From CBDEGK01 sp965237855 (GTDB taxonomy: Bacteria > Pseudomonadota > Gammaproteobacteria > Pseudomonadales > Halieaceae), in assembly GCA_965237855.1 (NCBI GenBank), contig CBDEGK010000004.1:248001-312000 (forward strand): DNA of 64,000 nt. The letters are read 5' to 3'. How positions within the stretch are numbered: the first letter of the stretch is position 1; each line of letters begins with the position of its first letter. The position numbers were made by a program, and so were the translations under genes. The notes beneath the pieces were generated by a model. It did no database searches and had not been told where the DNA came from. It saw nothing but the letters and a program-made list of their open reading frames with translations. This document shows, in pieces, positions 8,312 through 16,916 of this stretch.

Positions 8312-9455
8312 GCCCCCAGTATTTGAAGATCAGGGTGCCTATTAGCGTACCCAGGGCGTAACCCAACACCCCCACCAGCACCCCCGGTGTCACGAGGTTA
8401 TTCCAACCCTTGGTGGCAGCCAGGGCCGGTGCCGTCGTCGCACCGAGAATGGCCGCGTTAGAAGCGGTAATCAGTTCCGGCAGGCTGAGCTTCAGCAATG
8501 AACCAATCCCGAAGGTCACCATGGCGTGAACCGTAAGGAGAATGAACACCAGCGCGATTAACAAGGGCGCCACTTCGATCATCGCCACAATATCGGCACC
8601 GGCGGCAATAGCTGCAAAGAAGACAAAGGCCAGGCCCACCCCCAACTCAAAACTACCGGCCAATCTTTCGGCCAGGTTGGGAACCAACGTCGCTATTGCC
8701 AGGGTGATGGCGGTGATAATCACATAGCGCCAGGAGCCCAGGTCAAACGCACCTACCAGCGCATCGCCAGCCACCACGATGATCATCGCCAATGCCACTG
8801 ACAGGATCAGCGACATCGCCGTAATGGGCTGGGTTTCAACTTCCGCGACAATTTCAGTGTGATCGTGATCGACAAACTTTGAGGCCAACCAGGTCCAACC
8901 CGGCATGACTGCCAGCAGGCTCAAAAACACGGCACTAAAAAGATTGTCGGCGGCGGTGGCGGCGGAGAAGAATGAGGCATCCTTTTGCAGGCCCGTCACT
9001 TCACCCAGTGCGGCGTAGTTCACCGAACCGCCAATATAGGTGGCGGCAAACAATCCGGCAATGGCGGGTTCCCCCTGGGAAGATTCAAGTCCGACATTAG
9101 CTGCCAGCGGTGCCAGGTCCAGCAACAGCGCTGCCACTGTCACCCCCAGCACGGTACCCAGTGCCGCCAGCAGAAATGCCATGCTCAGGCGCGTGGTCTC
9201 CATAAAGATGGTGCGCAGGTTAGCGCGAAACAAAAACAGGGGTATCAGGATGGGCACAAAATAAGTGAACACGAAACTGTAGGCGGGCGCGCTGTGGGGA
9301 ATCACCCCGATATTGGCCAGGAAGATAGCGCCCAGTATGGCTATGACGGCGCCGGTGAGCATGGCACCAATGCGTGTTTTCTCCAGTAAGAAACCCATTG
9401 CGGCAATGGCGAACAGGGCGGCCATTACCGCCATATGGTTGTCTGCTGGAATCAA
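8301..9455 (-). CDS. DUF819 family integral membrane protein
   Basis: 384 residues, almost entirely hydrophobic, with ten or more predicted helices. It starts IPADNHMAVMAALFAIAAMGFLLE and contains YIGGSVNYAALGEVTGL near residue 140 and a glycine-rich SNAAILGATTAPALAATKGW near 340. These are typical of DUF819/YjcL proteins, which look like secondary transporters; no substrate is established. I kept the TTG start because the IPAD segment is part of the family N terminus and TTGA overlaps the stop of the upstream gene. An ATG at 9434 is the alternative. The central loop is short and histidine-rich (DHDHTE). Confidence 0.85.
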   Translation of the reverse strand: MIPADNHMAVMAALFAIAAMGFLLEKTRIGAMLTGAVIAILGAIFLANIGVIPHSAPAYSFVFTYFVPILIPLFLFRANLRTIFMETTRLSMAFLLAALGTVLGVTVAALLLDLAPLAANVGLESSQGEPAIAGLFAATYIGGSVNYAALGEVTGLQKDASFFSAATAADNLFSAVFLSLLAVMPGWTWLASKFVDHDHTEIVAEVETQPITAMSLILSVALAMIIVVAGDALVGAFDLGSWRYVIITAITLAIATLVPNLAERLAGSFELGVGLAFVFFAAIAAGADIVAMIEVAPLLIALVFILLTVHAMVTFGIGSLLKLSLPELITASNAAILGATTAPALAATKGWNNLVTPGVLVGVLGYALGTLIGTLIFKYWGLIL

Positions 9456-9973
9456 GGCGTGCCAGCCCGGGGAGCGCTATAGATCACCAGGCCCCCAAAG
9501 TGGACAGTGATGGCACCAATCATAACCATCAGGGCTAGCTCATAGAGCGTGGAACCTGTCGGCACAGGCCAGGCGATTACATTCATGAGAAAGAGGGCAA
9601 TATTGAACCAGGGAAGGCTCGCAATAAAAATTAGCAGTGGCAATGGGTAGATGCTACGCAACTGCCGGACACCTTCCGCGGCTCTGGTGAGGAGCACACT
9701 TAGAATCACCGAGAAGACCAATGCGGCCCCTGCTATTGAGCTGTATTTCCAAACAACGATTACGTCTTCAACGTAGCTCGACATCCAATAGGGCAGGTAA
9801 GACAGGAAGGCCGCCATGAAGCCAATAATAAGAATTGCGATAAAGCGTATACGGTCAGCGGGCTGCAGCTCTCCCTTGGACAGAAATATGGTTACCAGGC
9901 CTGATACCCCAATCATGGTGACGGCCATCTCCGACAGCGTAAACAGTGCGTCAAATTTCAGTGCTTCATTCAT
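9452..9973 (-). CDS. Small integral membrane protein, unknown function
   Basis: 173 residues with four predicted transmembrane helices. The N terminus FDALFTLSEMAVTMIGVSGLVTIFLS resembles that of the protein at 41203-41691 (FEILAELSVALLGFSGLMIAFG), so both belong to one family of marine gammaproteobacterial membrane proteins without known role. Its stop overlaps the TTG of the downstream DUF819 gene, suggesting a two-gene operon. The start ATG is 112 bases from the divergent MFS gene, and the gap holds AT-rich sequence suitable for two promoters. Confidence 0.75.
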   Translation of the reverse strand: MNEALKFDALFTLSEMAVTMIGVSGLVTIFLSKGELQPADRIRFIAILIIGFMAAFLSYLPYWMSSYVEDVIVVWKYSSIAGAALVFSVILSVLLTRAAEGVRQLRSIYPLPLLIFIASLPWFNIALFLMNVIAWPVPTGSTLYELALMVMIGAITVHFGGLVIYSAPRAGTP

Positions 9974-10084
9974 CGCTTAAAATGTCCTCGCTACGAGCTC
10001 ACTCATCAATGCCTATCGGGAGAGAAGAATTGATGGTTCCTCTATACTAACCTCACGCCAATTCTAATAAAGAACTAAAAAAAG

Positions 10085-11338
10085 ATGAGCGACCCCTCTA
10101 GTACCCCGGACGCAATGACGACCGGATCTCTCATTCGGACCCTCGTTTCCTGTACCGCGTGCTGGTTCCTGGCACAGATGAGTTACTACGCGCAGGCTCA
10201 GATGCTGGGCCCCCTGATGTCGCAATATGATCTCGGCGAAATCACCGTCGGCTTGATGTTCACCCAGGAACTGACTGTCTACGCGCTCGCTGCGCTGTTT
10301 GTTGCCGGACCACTGTCACGAATTTCCCGAGTAAAAGCAGCCGCGTTCGGCGGGTTGGTGCTGATCATCGTCAATCTGATTTCCGCGTACACCGACAGTT
10401 TTGAAATGTTGCGAGTGACTCGACTGCTGGCAGGATTCGCCGGTGGCCTGATTGGCGCTGCCGGTACTGCCTCAGCGGCGTCCTCTTTAAATCCTCAGCG
10501 CGTATTCGCCATCGTCGGTGTGAGTTGGGGCTTGATAGCCGCGATACAACTCATGGTGGTGCCCTACCTGACGGTCCCCTATGGGGCTGCCGGGGGTTAC
10601 TACGGCATGGTCGGCGCGGTTGTACTGTTCCTGCCGTTGATCCTGTGGCTAAACCCACCGCGCCCCCACGAAGCAGCGCAGGTGAGTAAAGCCTTCGAGC
10701 AAAAGTTATCCTTATTTGAACGCCTGACAGAGCGTCTTGGGGTACGAGACGCCCCCAACGCACGCTTTGCGGTACTGGTGATGGTGGGGCTGTTCATCTT
10801 CGAAATTGGTCAAGGGGCCACCCAGGTGTTTCTCGAGCAATTTGGCCTGCGCACAGGCCTGGAAGAAATCCGGATAGGCCAGATACTGGGAGTCACCGGT
10901 TTCCTGGGCCTGTCGGGTGGGATACTGGCCGCCTGGATGTCGAATCGTTTTGGCAATTTGCGACCCATAGTCATCGGCATAATTTTCAATGCCTTCTTCG
11001 CGTCTATGCTCGCACTTGGCACCAGCCCCCTCTTTTTCGGCGCGAGCTACCTCGGCTGGAACATAGCCTATTACTTTCTAATCCCCTATATGCTGGGTGT
11101 GTTAGCCCAAATGGATGACCGGGGTCGCTGGGCAGTCGCGGCTGACGCAGTCTGGTGGCTTGGCGCTGCACCCGGTGCTTTTGTAGGGGGCATACTGGTG
11201 GAAACCGGCGGCTACAACACCCTTGCCACGCTGGCGCCGATTTGTGGTTTCGTATGCTTGTTGATACTGGTGCGGACCTTGCGCAGGTTTAATGCCAGCC
11301 AACAACAGTCCGACGCGCCCACGCTGGCAGTGTACTAA
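10085..11338 (+). CDS. MFS transporter
   Basis: 417 residues with about twelve predicted transmembrane helices and a central cytoplasmic loop (about residues 195-230, EAAQVSKAFEQKLSLFERLTERLG), the usual major facilitator layout. The first half carries MLGPLMSQYDLGEITVGLMFTQEL and SRISRVKAAAFGGL, an imprecise form of the loop 2-3 motif. The substrate is unknown; no adjacent gene fixes it. The stop overlaps that of the convergent esterase-like gene by four bases. A clear ribosome site is missing; the start is chosen because the first helix begins about residue 20. Confidence 0.88.
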   Translation: MSDPSSTPDAMTTGSLIRTLVSCTACWFLAQMSYYAQAQMLGPLMSQYDLGEITVGLMFTQELTVYALAALFVAGPLSRISRVKAAAFGGLVLIIVNLISAYTDSFEMLRVTRLLAGFAGGLIGAAGTASAASSLNPQRVFAIVGVSWGLIAAIQLMVVPYLTVPYGAAGGYYGMVGAVVLFLPLILWLNPPRPHEAAQVSKAFEQKLSLFERLTERLGVRDAPNARFAVLVMVGLFIFEIGQGATQVFLEQFGLRTGLEEIRIGQILGVTGFLGLSGGILAAWMSNRFGNLRPIVIGIIFNAFFASMLALGTSPLFFGASYLGWNIAYYFLIPYMLGVLAQMDDRGRWAVAADAVWWLGAAPGAFVGGILVETGGYNTLATLAPICGFVCLLILVRTLRRFNASQQQSDAPTLAVY

Positions 11339-12741
11339 GAAGCGCTTGGTGTGTAGGTCACCTTGCCTTCGCTATCAATTGATACTTCCAGGGTAATAAG
11401 GATCTGTGGGCTGTCATTACCGCCCGACCCCACGGCTTCTGACAAGAAGCGGCTGGTGCTGAGAACCTGCCCATCCGCTGTGGTCAGCTGCAGGCGCGCG
11501 TTTTCGGGGTTTTCGCCGCTGAAATAATTGACACCGAATTGATAGGTACCTGCCTTTAGTTTGTCACAGGCCACAAAGTAGTTTTCCGGGCCAAATGAAC
11601 TGGTATCATCCCGGTCAAGTTCCCCGGCCTCTCCAACAGTATTGGAGTAGTAAACATGGACATTGTCGGGTTCGTATACGTGCAAATCAACATCGAGTTC
11701 GCTGCCCCACTGCAACGTCGCCCGTATCGCGCCATCACCAACTTCTGATTCTGGATAGGTCAAGCTGGATGCAAACCCATAGAGTAGATCGTCAATTACG
11801 GCACGGGAGGGTAGCCGACCATCCAGGTAGCTTGGTATGAAATAGTGGCCAGTGCTGTCCCTGAAATCCGTGAACGGTATCGAAAACAGGTCGTTCTCAA
11901 TATTGCTGGCCAACACCCCGCTTCCCGGAACAGCGCGCAGGCCAGCTATCACAAGATCATCGTGGGCGGTCACATATTTACCCCGATTGACCGTCTCGGT
12001 TGCCGGCGTAGCCACAGCCACGACCCCAATGCTATTGGCCCATTCTGAGTTCTCATCTATAACTGTTTGAACATTATGATTGGCAAACAGGTTGCCCTGT
12101 GAATGGGCCACCACAATCACACGTTGGCCTGCCAACAAGTTATTGCGGTAGAGCTGAGCATGTTCTTCATTGGTGCTTGTCTGGCTAGTCTCGCTAAAAC
12201 CTATAAGCAATTTTTGTAACAATGCATCACCAGCTTTCTTCGCCTGCTCCAGGGCCACTGCGTCTTTACCGCCGTTGATCCCCAATATCTGATACAGGGG
12301 TTGAAGGCGAGAAATATTACCTGAGCTTTCCAACATTCTGATACGTTTTGCCAATTTCCGAATTTCTGTGAGTCTCAACCGCGACAGGGCAATTAGCTGC
12401 CCTGAGGTCATATTCTCCGCTCCCGGGGCAGGATTGAGCTGCCTGTATACCTCCGCAAGGTCTTCAGTTTCATCCTGCGTAGGGTTGTAGGCCAAACCGA
12501 AAATAAAGCGCGCCTCTGGATCATCGGCAAGTGCTTCCAACCTAGATTCGTAGGCGCTTTTAAGTTCATCGAGGGCGCCCTCGGCATCTAACCGAGTAAC
12601 AAGCACGCCGTTGCCAAAATAGATATTGGTGATTTTTCCACCACAGGCAAGCGTATGCTCCTCAGCATTCACAGGGCTAGCCGATGCCACACCAAAAAGG
12701 GCCAGAAGCAATGCGGTTCCCATTTCCGAAAGCTTATTCAC
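11335..12741 (-). CDS. Exported lipase-like protein with C-terminal DUF2135-type domain
   Basis: 468 residues. The GTG at 12741 is chosen because AGGAGG lies six bases before it; the frame is open further but would put that site inside the coding sequence. A signal peptide (KLSEMGTALLLALFGVASASPVNA) is followed by a helical region and then VIVVAHSQGNLFANH near residue 215, a lipase-type nucleophile elbow (G/A-H-S-Q-G). The C-terminal 130 residues contain LQWGSELDVDLHVYEPDNVHVYY and FGPENYF, typical of the DUF2135/YfaP beta-sandwich. It overlaps the upstream lipoprotein gene by eight bases, so translational coupling and a joint envelope role are likely. The substrate is unknown. Confidence 0.7.
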   Translation of the reverse strand: MNKLSEMGTALLLALFGVASASPVNAEEHTLACGGKITNIYFGNGVLVTRLDAEGALDELKSAYESRLEALADDPEARFIFGLAYNPTQDETEDLAEVYRQLNPAPGAENMTSGQLIALSRLRLTEIRKLAKRIRMLESSGNISRLQPLYQILGINGGKDAVALEQAKKAGDALLQKLLIGFSETSQTSTNEEHAQLYRNNLLAGQRVIVVAHSQGNLFANHNVQTVIDENSEWANSIGVVAVATPATETVNRGKYVTAHDDLVIAGLRAVPGSGVLASNIENDLFSIPFTDFRDSTGHYFIPSYLDGRLPSRAVIDDLLYGFASSLTYPESEVGDGAIRATLQWGSELDVDLHVYEPDNVHVYYSNTVGEAGELDRDDTSSFGPENYFVACDKLKAGTYQFGVNYFSGENPENARLQLTTADGQVLSTSRFLSEAVGSGGNDSPQILITLEVSIDSEGKVTYTPSAS

Positions 12742-13501
12742 AGGCCACCTCCTCACTTACCGTGACCCCGAATTGCTGCCCCGCACTTTGGGCATTAAAC
12801 TCTGCATAGGCTTGCGATCGCGCTTCTGTATTAAGTGCCAACAATTCCATCAGCAGGATTTGCGTAGCTGCATCCTCGCCAAACACGGCCGAGGCACAAT
12901 TTACAGCAATCGCAATCTGGTTACCCGTGCTGCGCACGTCATCCTCACTGGTACTGTCGCTTTCAATGGCGGCTTGTAGCGCCTCGGCTAATTGCATGAC
13001 CGAATCAGTTTCTTCGCCGCTGTCGAAACCAATAGCCGCAATACCAATTTCAATGTCATCACGCACACCGTCATCATCGGAATCAATACCGGCGAGGGTT
13101 GCCATACCGGCCTCGCCCGGGTCTTCTGGCAAACCTTCAGGTATACGTTCGAAGTGTGCGATTGTGGCTGGAATGGGGTATTCGGCATACTCGGCATCCC
13201 AAAACTCCACCGCGGCCGCCGTCGTACTCAATGTGCAAGTGGGCACCACTGAACGGGGAGCACAGGGCCCCGTCCATCCTACGAACTCCCAGCCGTCGCG
13301 GGGGACCGCGGAATATTCAACGTCATAGTCACCCAGGACCTCGTTTTCAGTGCAGGCAATATCTTCCGCCTGAAACTGCTCCAGAGTACAGCCATGGTCG
13401 CTGCCATTGAGATCAACAATATCGCCTTCACCCTCTATAGCCAGGGGGTGTTTACAGGCCGTGAGAATGAACAGAAGAGCGAAAGCAGAAATACCTTTCA
13501 T
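12734..13501 (-). CDS. Predicted lipoprotein with acidic Asp-rich segment
   Basis: 255 residues starting MKGISAFALLFILTACKHP, a lipoprotein signal with lipobox LTAC. The chosen ATG has GGAG seven bases upstream; two upstream ATGs have none. The mature part has a cysteine-containing beta-rich section with GWEFVGWTGPC (as in bacterial-repeat/SPRY-like surface modules). Next comes GIDSDDDGVRDDIE near residue 140, a DxDxDG calcium-binding loop like thrombospondin type 3 repeats, then a helical C-terminal domain. It is the first gene of a pair with the lipase-like gene. I do not recognise a full-length family. Confidence 0.7.
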   Translation of the reverse strand: MKGISAFALLFILTACKHPLAIEGEGDIVDLNGSDHGCTLEQFQAEDIACTENEVLGDYDVEYSAVPRDGWEFVGWTGPCAPRSVVPTCTLSTTAAAVEFWDAEYAEYPIPATIAHFERIPEGLPEDPGEAGMATLAGIDSDDDGVRDDIEIGIAAIGFDSGEETDSVMQLAEALQAAIESDSTSEDDVRSTGNQIAIAVNCASAVFGEDAATQILLMELLALNTEARSQAYAEFNAQSAGQQFGVTVSEEVACE

Positions 13502-13650
13502 GGGCATACTCCATGCATGCATATGCGTCAAAACCGCTATCTGAACAGTATAGTAGGCGATATGAAGTGTGTTTAGAACTTCTTGGCCGGGAAACACTTC
13601 ACGTGATAGATATATTAGTTATAGCAATTATTTCTTCACGTGACGCATGA

Positions 13651-14523
13651 CTACATTTGATTCTGAAGCCACCTGGCAAGCTCTTCTCCAACGCGATCAG
13701 GCTGATCCTCGGGCATGTAGTGCCCGCTGTCGGGGATCTCAACCGCCGTCATGTCCAGGAGGAAATTCCTGTAATGCTCTACCGCAGGTTCCATCTGCGG
13801 GTAGTACAGCAGCAGTGACGGTAGGCCGCTGCCGGCGAGAGCGCCGCAGTAATTGGTAGCCGTCGCGTAGAAATCCTCGGGATGACCCGCAATGGGCAAG
13901 TCATTTGCCAACTGCCAGCAGCGTCGCCGGCTATCAGGATTCACAAAGGGCTCTAGATAGTGATTGAGAACTTCCTGTGACGGTTCCTCTTCGATAAGCA
14001 GGCGCAGGGCCGGTTCGACAAAGAGATGCTCGTTCACCACCAGCTCCCAGCCCAACTTCGGCTCGCGATAGGCGCGCCACAACACACGGGCAACACTCTG
14101 ACCGCCGAACTGCTGCCAGGTCGGCCAGGGTGTAATGATGTTGCCGACGTAGGAGATACTTTTCACATTGTCTCGATGCTCAGCGACGTACTGCGAGGCC
14201 ACCGCGGTGCCCCAGTCATTCGCAACCAGGTGGATGTCTTTTAGCCCCAGCTCATCAATAAAGTCGACGAAATAATCACACTGATCGTACACACGATACG
14301 GAATATCGGGTTTATCCGAATGCCCCATGCCGATCATGTCGAAGGCGATGGTGCGCCCCACCTTGCTCACATGCGGGATCACACCGCGCCAGAGGTACGA
14401 TGAGGTGGGATTACCGTGCAGTAGAACAATGGGCTCACCCTCCCCCTCATCGATGTAAGCCATGCGACTGCCGCGAACAGACACAAACTGCCTGGAGAAA
14501 TTAAAATCCGGATCTGTACTCAT
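13651..14523 (-). CDS. Haloalkane-dehalogenase-like alpha/beta hydrolase (HLD-II type)
   Basis: 290 residues; the ATG at 14523 overlaps the upstream stop as ATGA. LLHGNPTSSYLWR (Asn38) and VANDWGTA (nucleophile Asp103, Trp104) match the DhaA/LinB subfamily, where Asn and the adjacent Trp hold the halide, and the catalytic His268 is in DSGHYMPEDQPD. These enzymes hydrolyse carbon-halogen bonds through an Asp ester. The usual catalytic acid after strand six (Glu130 in DhaA) aligns with Asn128 here, and no clear Asp follows strand seven, so activity as a dehalogenase is uncertain. It is the last gene of a three-gene operon with a second hydrolase and an HsaA-like monooxygenase. Confidence 0.85.
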   Translation of the reverse strand: MSTDPDFNFSRQFVSVRGSRMAYIDEGEGEPIVLLHGNPTSSYLWRGVIPHVSKVGRTIAFDMIGMGHSDKPDIPYRVYDQCDYFVDFIDELGLKDIHLVANDWGTAVASQYVAEHRDNVKSISYVGNIITPWPTWQQFGGQSVARVLWRAYREPKLGWELVVNEHLFVEPALRLLIEEEPSQEVLNHYLEPFVNPDSRRRCWQLANDLPIAGHPEDFYATATNYCGALAGSGLPSLLLYYPQMEPAVEHYRNFLLDMTAVEIPDSGHYMPEDQPDRVGEELARWLQNQM

Positions 14524-15527
14524 ACTTGTTCCGTTGGTTTCGGGCCCATCCACTCCACAATCAACTGCGCCGTCTCGGCACCACAATCCTCCTGCCAGAA
14601 GTGCCCCGCCTTTTCCAATATTTGATGCGGCTGCCCCTTCGCACCTGACACCCGCTCCTGGAAGATTGTCTCCCAGCCACGCGTGGGTGGGTCCGAGTCA
14701 CCAAACAGAGTTAAAAACGGTTTTTCAAACTTGGCCAGTGCTTCCCAGGTACGCATATTTATCTGAGCCCCCTCGTCACTCTGGGTCACGGGTATCAGCA
14801 CCGGGAACTGACGCATACCGGCCTTGTGCCATTCGCTGGGAAAGGGTGCGTCCCAGGCTGCGGCTTCCGCCTCTGAAACTCCACGCGCCGTGGCAAACTG
14901 CAGGGAGCCGCTGGCATTAAAGTCGATAGCCCGGTGCGAATGATGCATCCAATCCAGCAGCATGGTACTGACTTCCGAGTTTTCCTCACCACTTGCATGC
15001 ACGGCCCAGTCCAGTCGCCCGGCCAGTTCCGGTTCGGCGGCGTGCAACATGGTATTGCCGGCAACCACGCGGGAAAACCTGTCGGGTTCTTGTGCCAGCA
15101 CGGCCATGCCAATCGGTCCACCCCAGTCCTGGCACACCAGGGTGATGTCCTGTAGGTCGAGTTCGATCACCAGTTGGCGCAACCAGTCAATGTGATTGGC
15201 GAAGCTGTAATGAGGGCCAAAGGTCAGCTTATCCGACTTGCCAAAACCGATATGGTCGATAGCAATGGCGCGCAAGCCGGCCTCTGCAAACACCGGAATC
15301 ATTTTGCGGTACAGGTAAGACCAGGAGGGTTCACCGTGCACCATGAGAACGACTGGGCCATCTGCCGGCCCTTCATCCACGTAGTGCATCCGCAGTGGGC
15401 TATCAACCTGGGGGCTAGTGACCTCTACGTAGTGTGAGGCAAAGGGATAGCCAGGCAAGTTTTCAAAACGAGCCTCCGGTGTTCTGACTACCTGCGGTGC
15501 AACAGGACCGTCTTCAGGAACGCTCAT
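14520..15527 (-). CDS. Haloalkane dehalogenase, DhlA-like (HLD-I type)
   Basis: 335 residues. HGEPSWSYLYRKMIPVFAEAG near residue 64 and LVCQDWGGPIG (nucleophile Asp134, Trp135) closely match DhlA-type haloalkane dehalogenases, which turn terminal haloalkanes into alcohols and halide. An acid after strand seven is present in LFGDSDPPTRGW (Asp277 or Asp279) and the catalytic His309 is in KAGHFWQED. A cap segment WDAPFPSEWHKAGMRQFP near 225 also matches DhlA. The gene starts three bases after the HsaA-like gene and overlaps the next hydrolase gene by four. Hydrolysis of another leaving group is possible, since many relatives are untested. Confidence 0.88.
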   Translation of the reverse strand: MSVPEDGPVAPQVVRTPEARFENLPGYPFASHYVEVTSPQVDSPLRMHYVDEGPADGPVVLMVHGEPSWSYLYRKMIPVFAEAGLRAIAIDHIGFGKSDKLTFGPHYSFANHIDWLRQLVIELDLQDITLVCQDWGGPIGMAVLAQEPDRFSRVVAGNTMLHAAEPELAGRLDWAVHASGEENSEVSTMLLDWMHHSHRAIDFNASGSLQFATARGVSEAEAAAWDAPFPSEWHKAGMRQFPVLIPVTQSDEGAQINMRTWEALAKFEKPFLTLFGDSDPPTRGWETIFQERVSGAKGQPHQILEKAGHFWQEDCGAETAQLIVEWMGPKPTEQV

Positions 15528-15529
15528 AT

Positions 15530-16726
15530 TTAACTCATGAAATCCAGATTAGGCTGACCAAACATCACTGCACCCACGTTCTTGGAACTGCCATCAGGTT
15601 GGTTTGCCGCGTGCTGGCGGAAAGCCAACATGTCCTGGAAGATATCATTGACCCGGTTGCCGGTATAAATGGCACTGCCACCCGAGTTCGCCATTAGCTG
15701 TTGCACCACCTTCACGCAATCATCGACCGAGCGCGCCGCCTCGTAGCGAAACTGTGCTCTCTCTACATCTTCGAAGGACTCACCCCGCTCCGCCTTGCCC
15801 AGCAATGTGTCATAGGCATCGTGCATTTTCAGACGCGCAGTACGAATCGCCGTCAGGGCTTCCGCGCCGGCGGCCTGGCTGGCGGGAAATTCCTTGGCAG
15901 CCATGCCGACGCTATTAAGACGGCTGGCGTTGTACTCGCAATAGGCATCCAGCGCGCCCTGGGTAGCACCGACGGCAGGCATGGACACCGCGCGCACAAA
16001 CACCTGGCCGAACGGCAATTTGAAAATGGGGTTGGTGTTGACGGCCTGGCCCGGGCTGATACAGCTAAAGCCCTCGTCAAACCCGTGAATGCGATAGCTC
16101 GGCACAAAGGCGTTTTCTACCACCAGGGTTTTACTGCCGGAACCCTGCAGACCGGTGGTATACCAGTCGTCGACAATTTCATAATCCGCTCGGGGAATCA
16201 GGAACGAGGAAATGCTCGGTGGTGTGCCGTCCTCACTCGGGATCAGGCCGCCAACAAAAATCCACTCGCAGTGATCGCTGCCGCTGGAGAACTGCCACTG
16301 GCCAGAGAAGTTATAGCCGCCTTCACCCGGTTCCACTTTTCCTTTGGGCGCGTAAGAGGATGAAATCAATACATCGGAATCGTCAGCCCACACATCTTGT
16401 TGGGCGCGGTCATCCAGCAAACCCATCTGCCAGTTGTGCACACCTACCACACTCAATACCCAGCCAGAGCTGGGACAGGCGCGGGCAATTTCAAACACGA
16501 CATTGTAGAAATGCTTGGGGCTCATTTCATAACCGCCGTATCGAGCCGGCTGCATCATCCGGAAAAAACCCGCCTGCTTGAATTCGGCGATGGTCTCATC
16601 CGGCACCCGTCGCAACTCTCGTGCGTGAGAGGCGCGCGCTAACAGGGTGTCGTGCATGGCGCGGGCGCGCTGCAAAAACTCCTCAGGACTGGGACTGGAT
16701 TGGGTCTGTTCGGCAGCGGCGGACAT
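15530..16726 (-). CDS. HsaA-like flavin-dependent monooxygenase, second copy
   Basis: 398 residues of the same family as the gene at 4522-5739, sharing the ISSSYAPKGKV, FSSGSDHCEWIFVGGLIP and PFGQVFVRAVSMPAVG segments and the QAGFFRMMQPARYGGYEMSP N-terminal helix. Proteins of this type use FMNH2 or FADH2 from a separate reductase to hydroxylate phenolic rings, as HsaA does in steroid catabolism. No reductase is encoded nearby. It is the first gene of an operon with two dehalogenase-like hydrolases, so it may act on a different, perhaps halogenated, substrate from its paralogue. The two copies clearly diverged long ago. Confidence 0.83.
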   Translation of the reverse strand: MSAAAEQTQSSPSPEEFLQRARAMHDTLLARASHARELRRVPDETIAEFKQAGFFRMMQPARYGGYEMSPKHFYNVVFEIARACPSSGWVLSVVGVHNWQMGLLDDRAQQDVWADDSDVLISSSYAPKGKVEPGEGGYNFSGQWQFSSGSDHCEWIFVGGLIPSEDGTPPSISSFLIPRADYEIVDDWYTTGLQGSGSKTLVVENAFVPSYRIHGFDEGFSCISPGQAVNTNPIFKLPFGQVFVRAVSMPAVGATQGALDAYCEYNASRLNSVGMAAKEFPASQAAGAEALTAIRTARLKMHDAYDTLLGKAERGESFEDVERAQFRYEAARSVDDCVKVVQQLMANSGGSAIYTGNRVNDIFQDMLAFRQHAANQPDGSSKNVGAVMFGQPNLDFMS

Positions 16727-16916
16727 GACATTACTCTTGTTAGGGTTCCAGGTTGTCTAATGTAGCCAAAGCCCGGCGTCTTGTCCGGCCACCGGGTTCA
16801 AGCTAACGAACCAGGCCTCAGTAGCAGTTGGTCACAGCTGGTCTAGGCTTTGAGGATACCCCATCTTTCTATATAGTTTTATTTGGAGTATATAGTGCCC
16901 TAGCCGAGGATAAACC

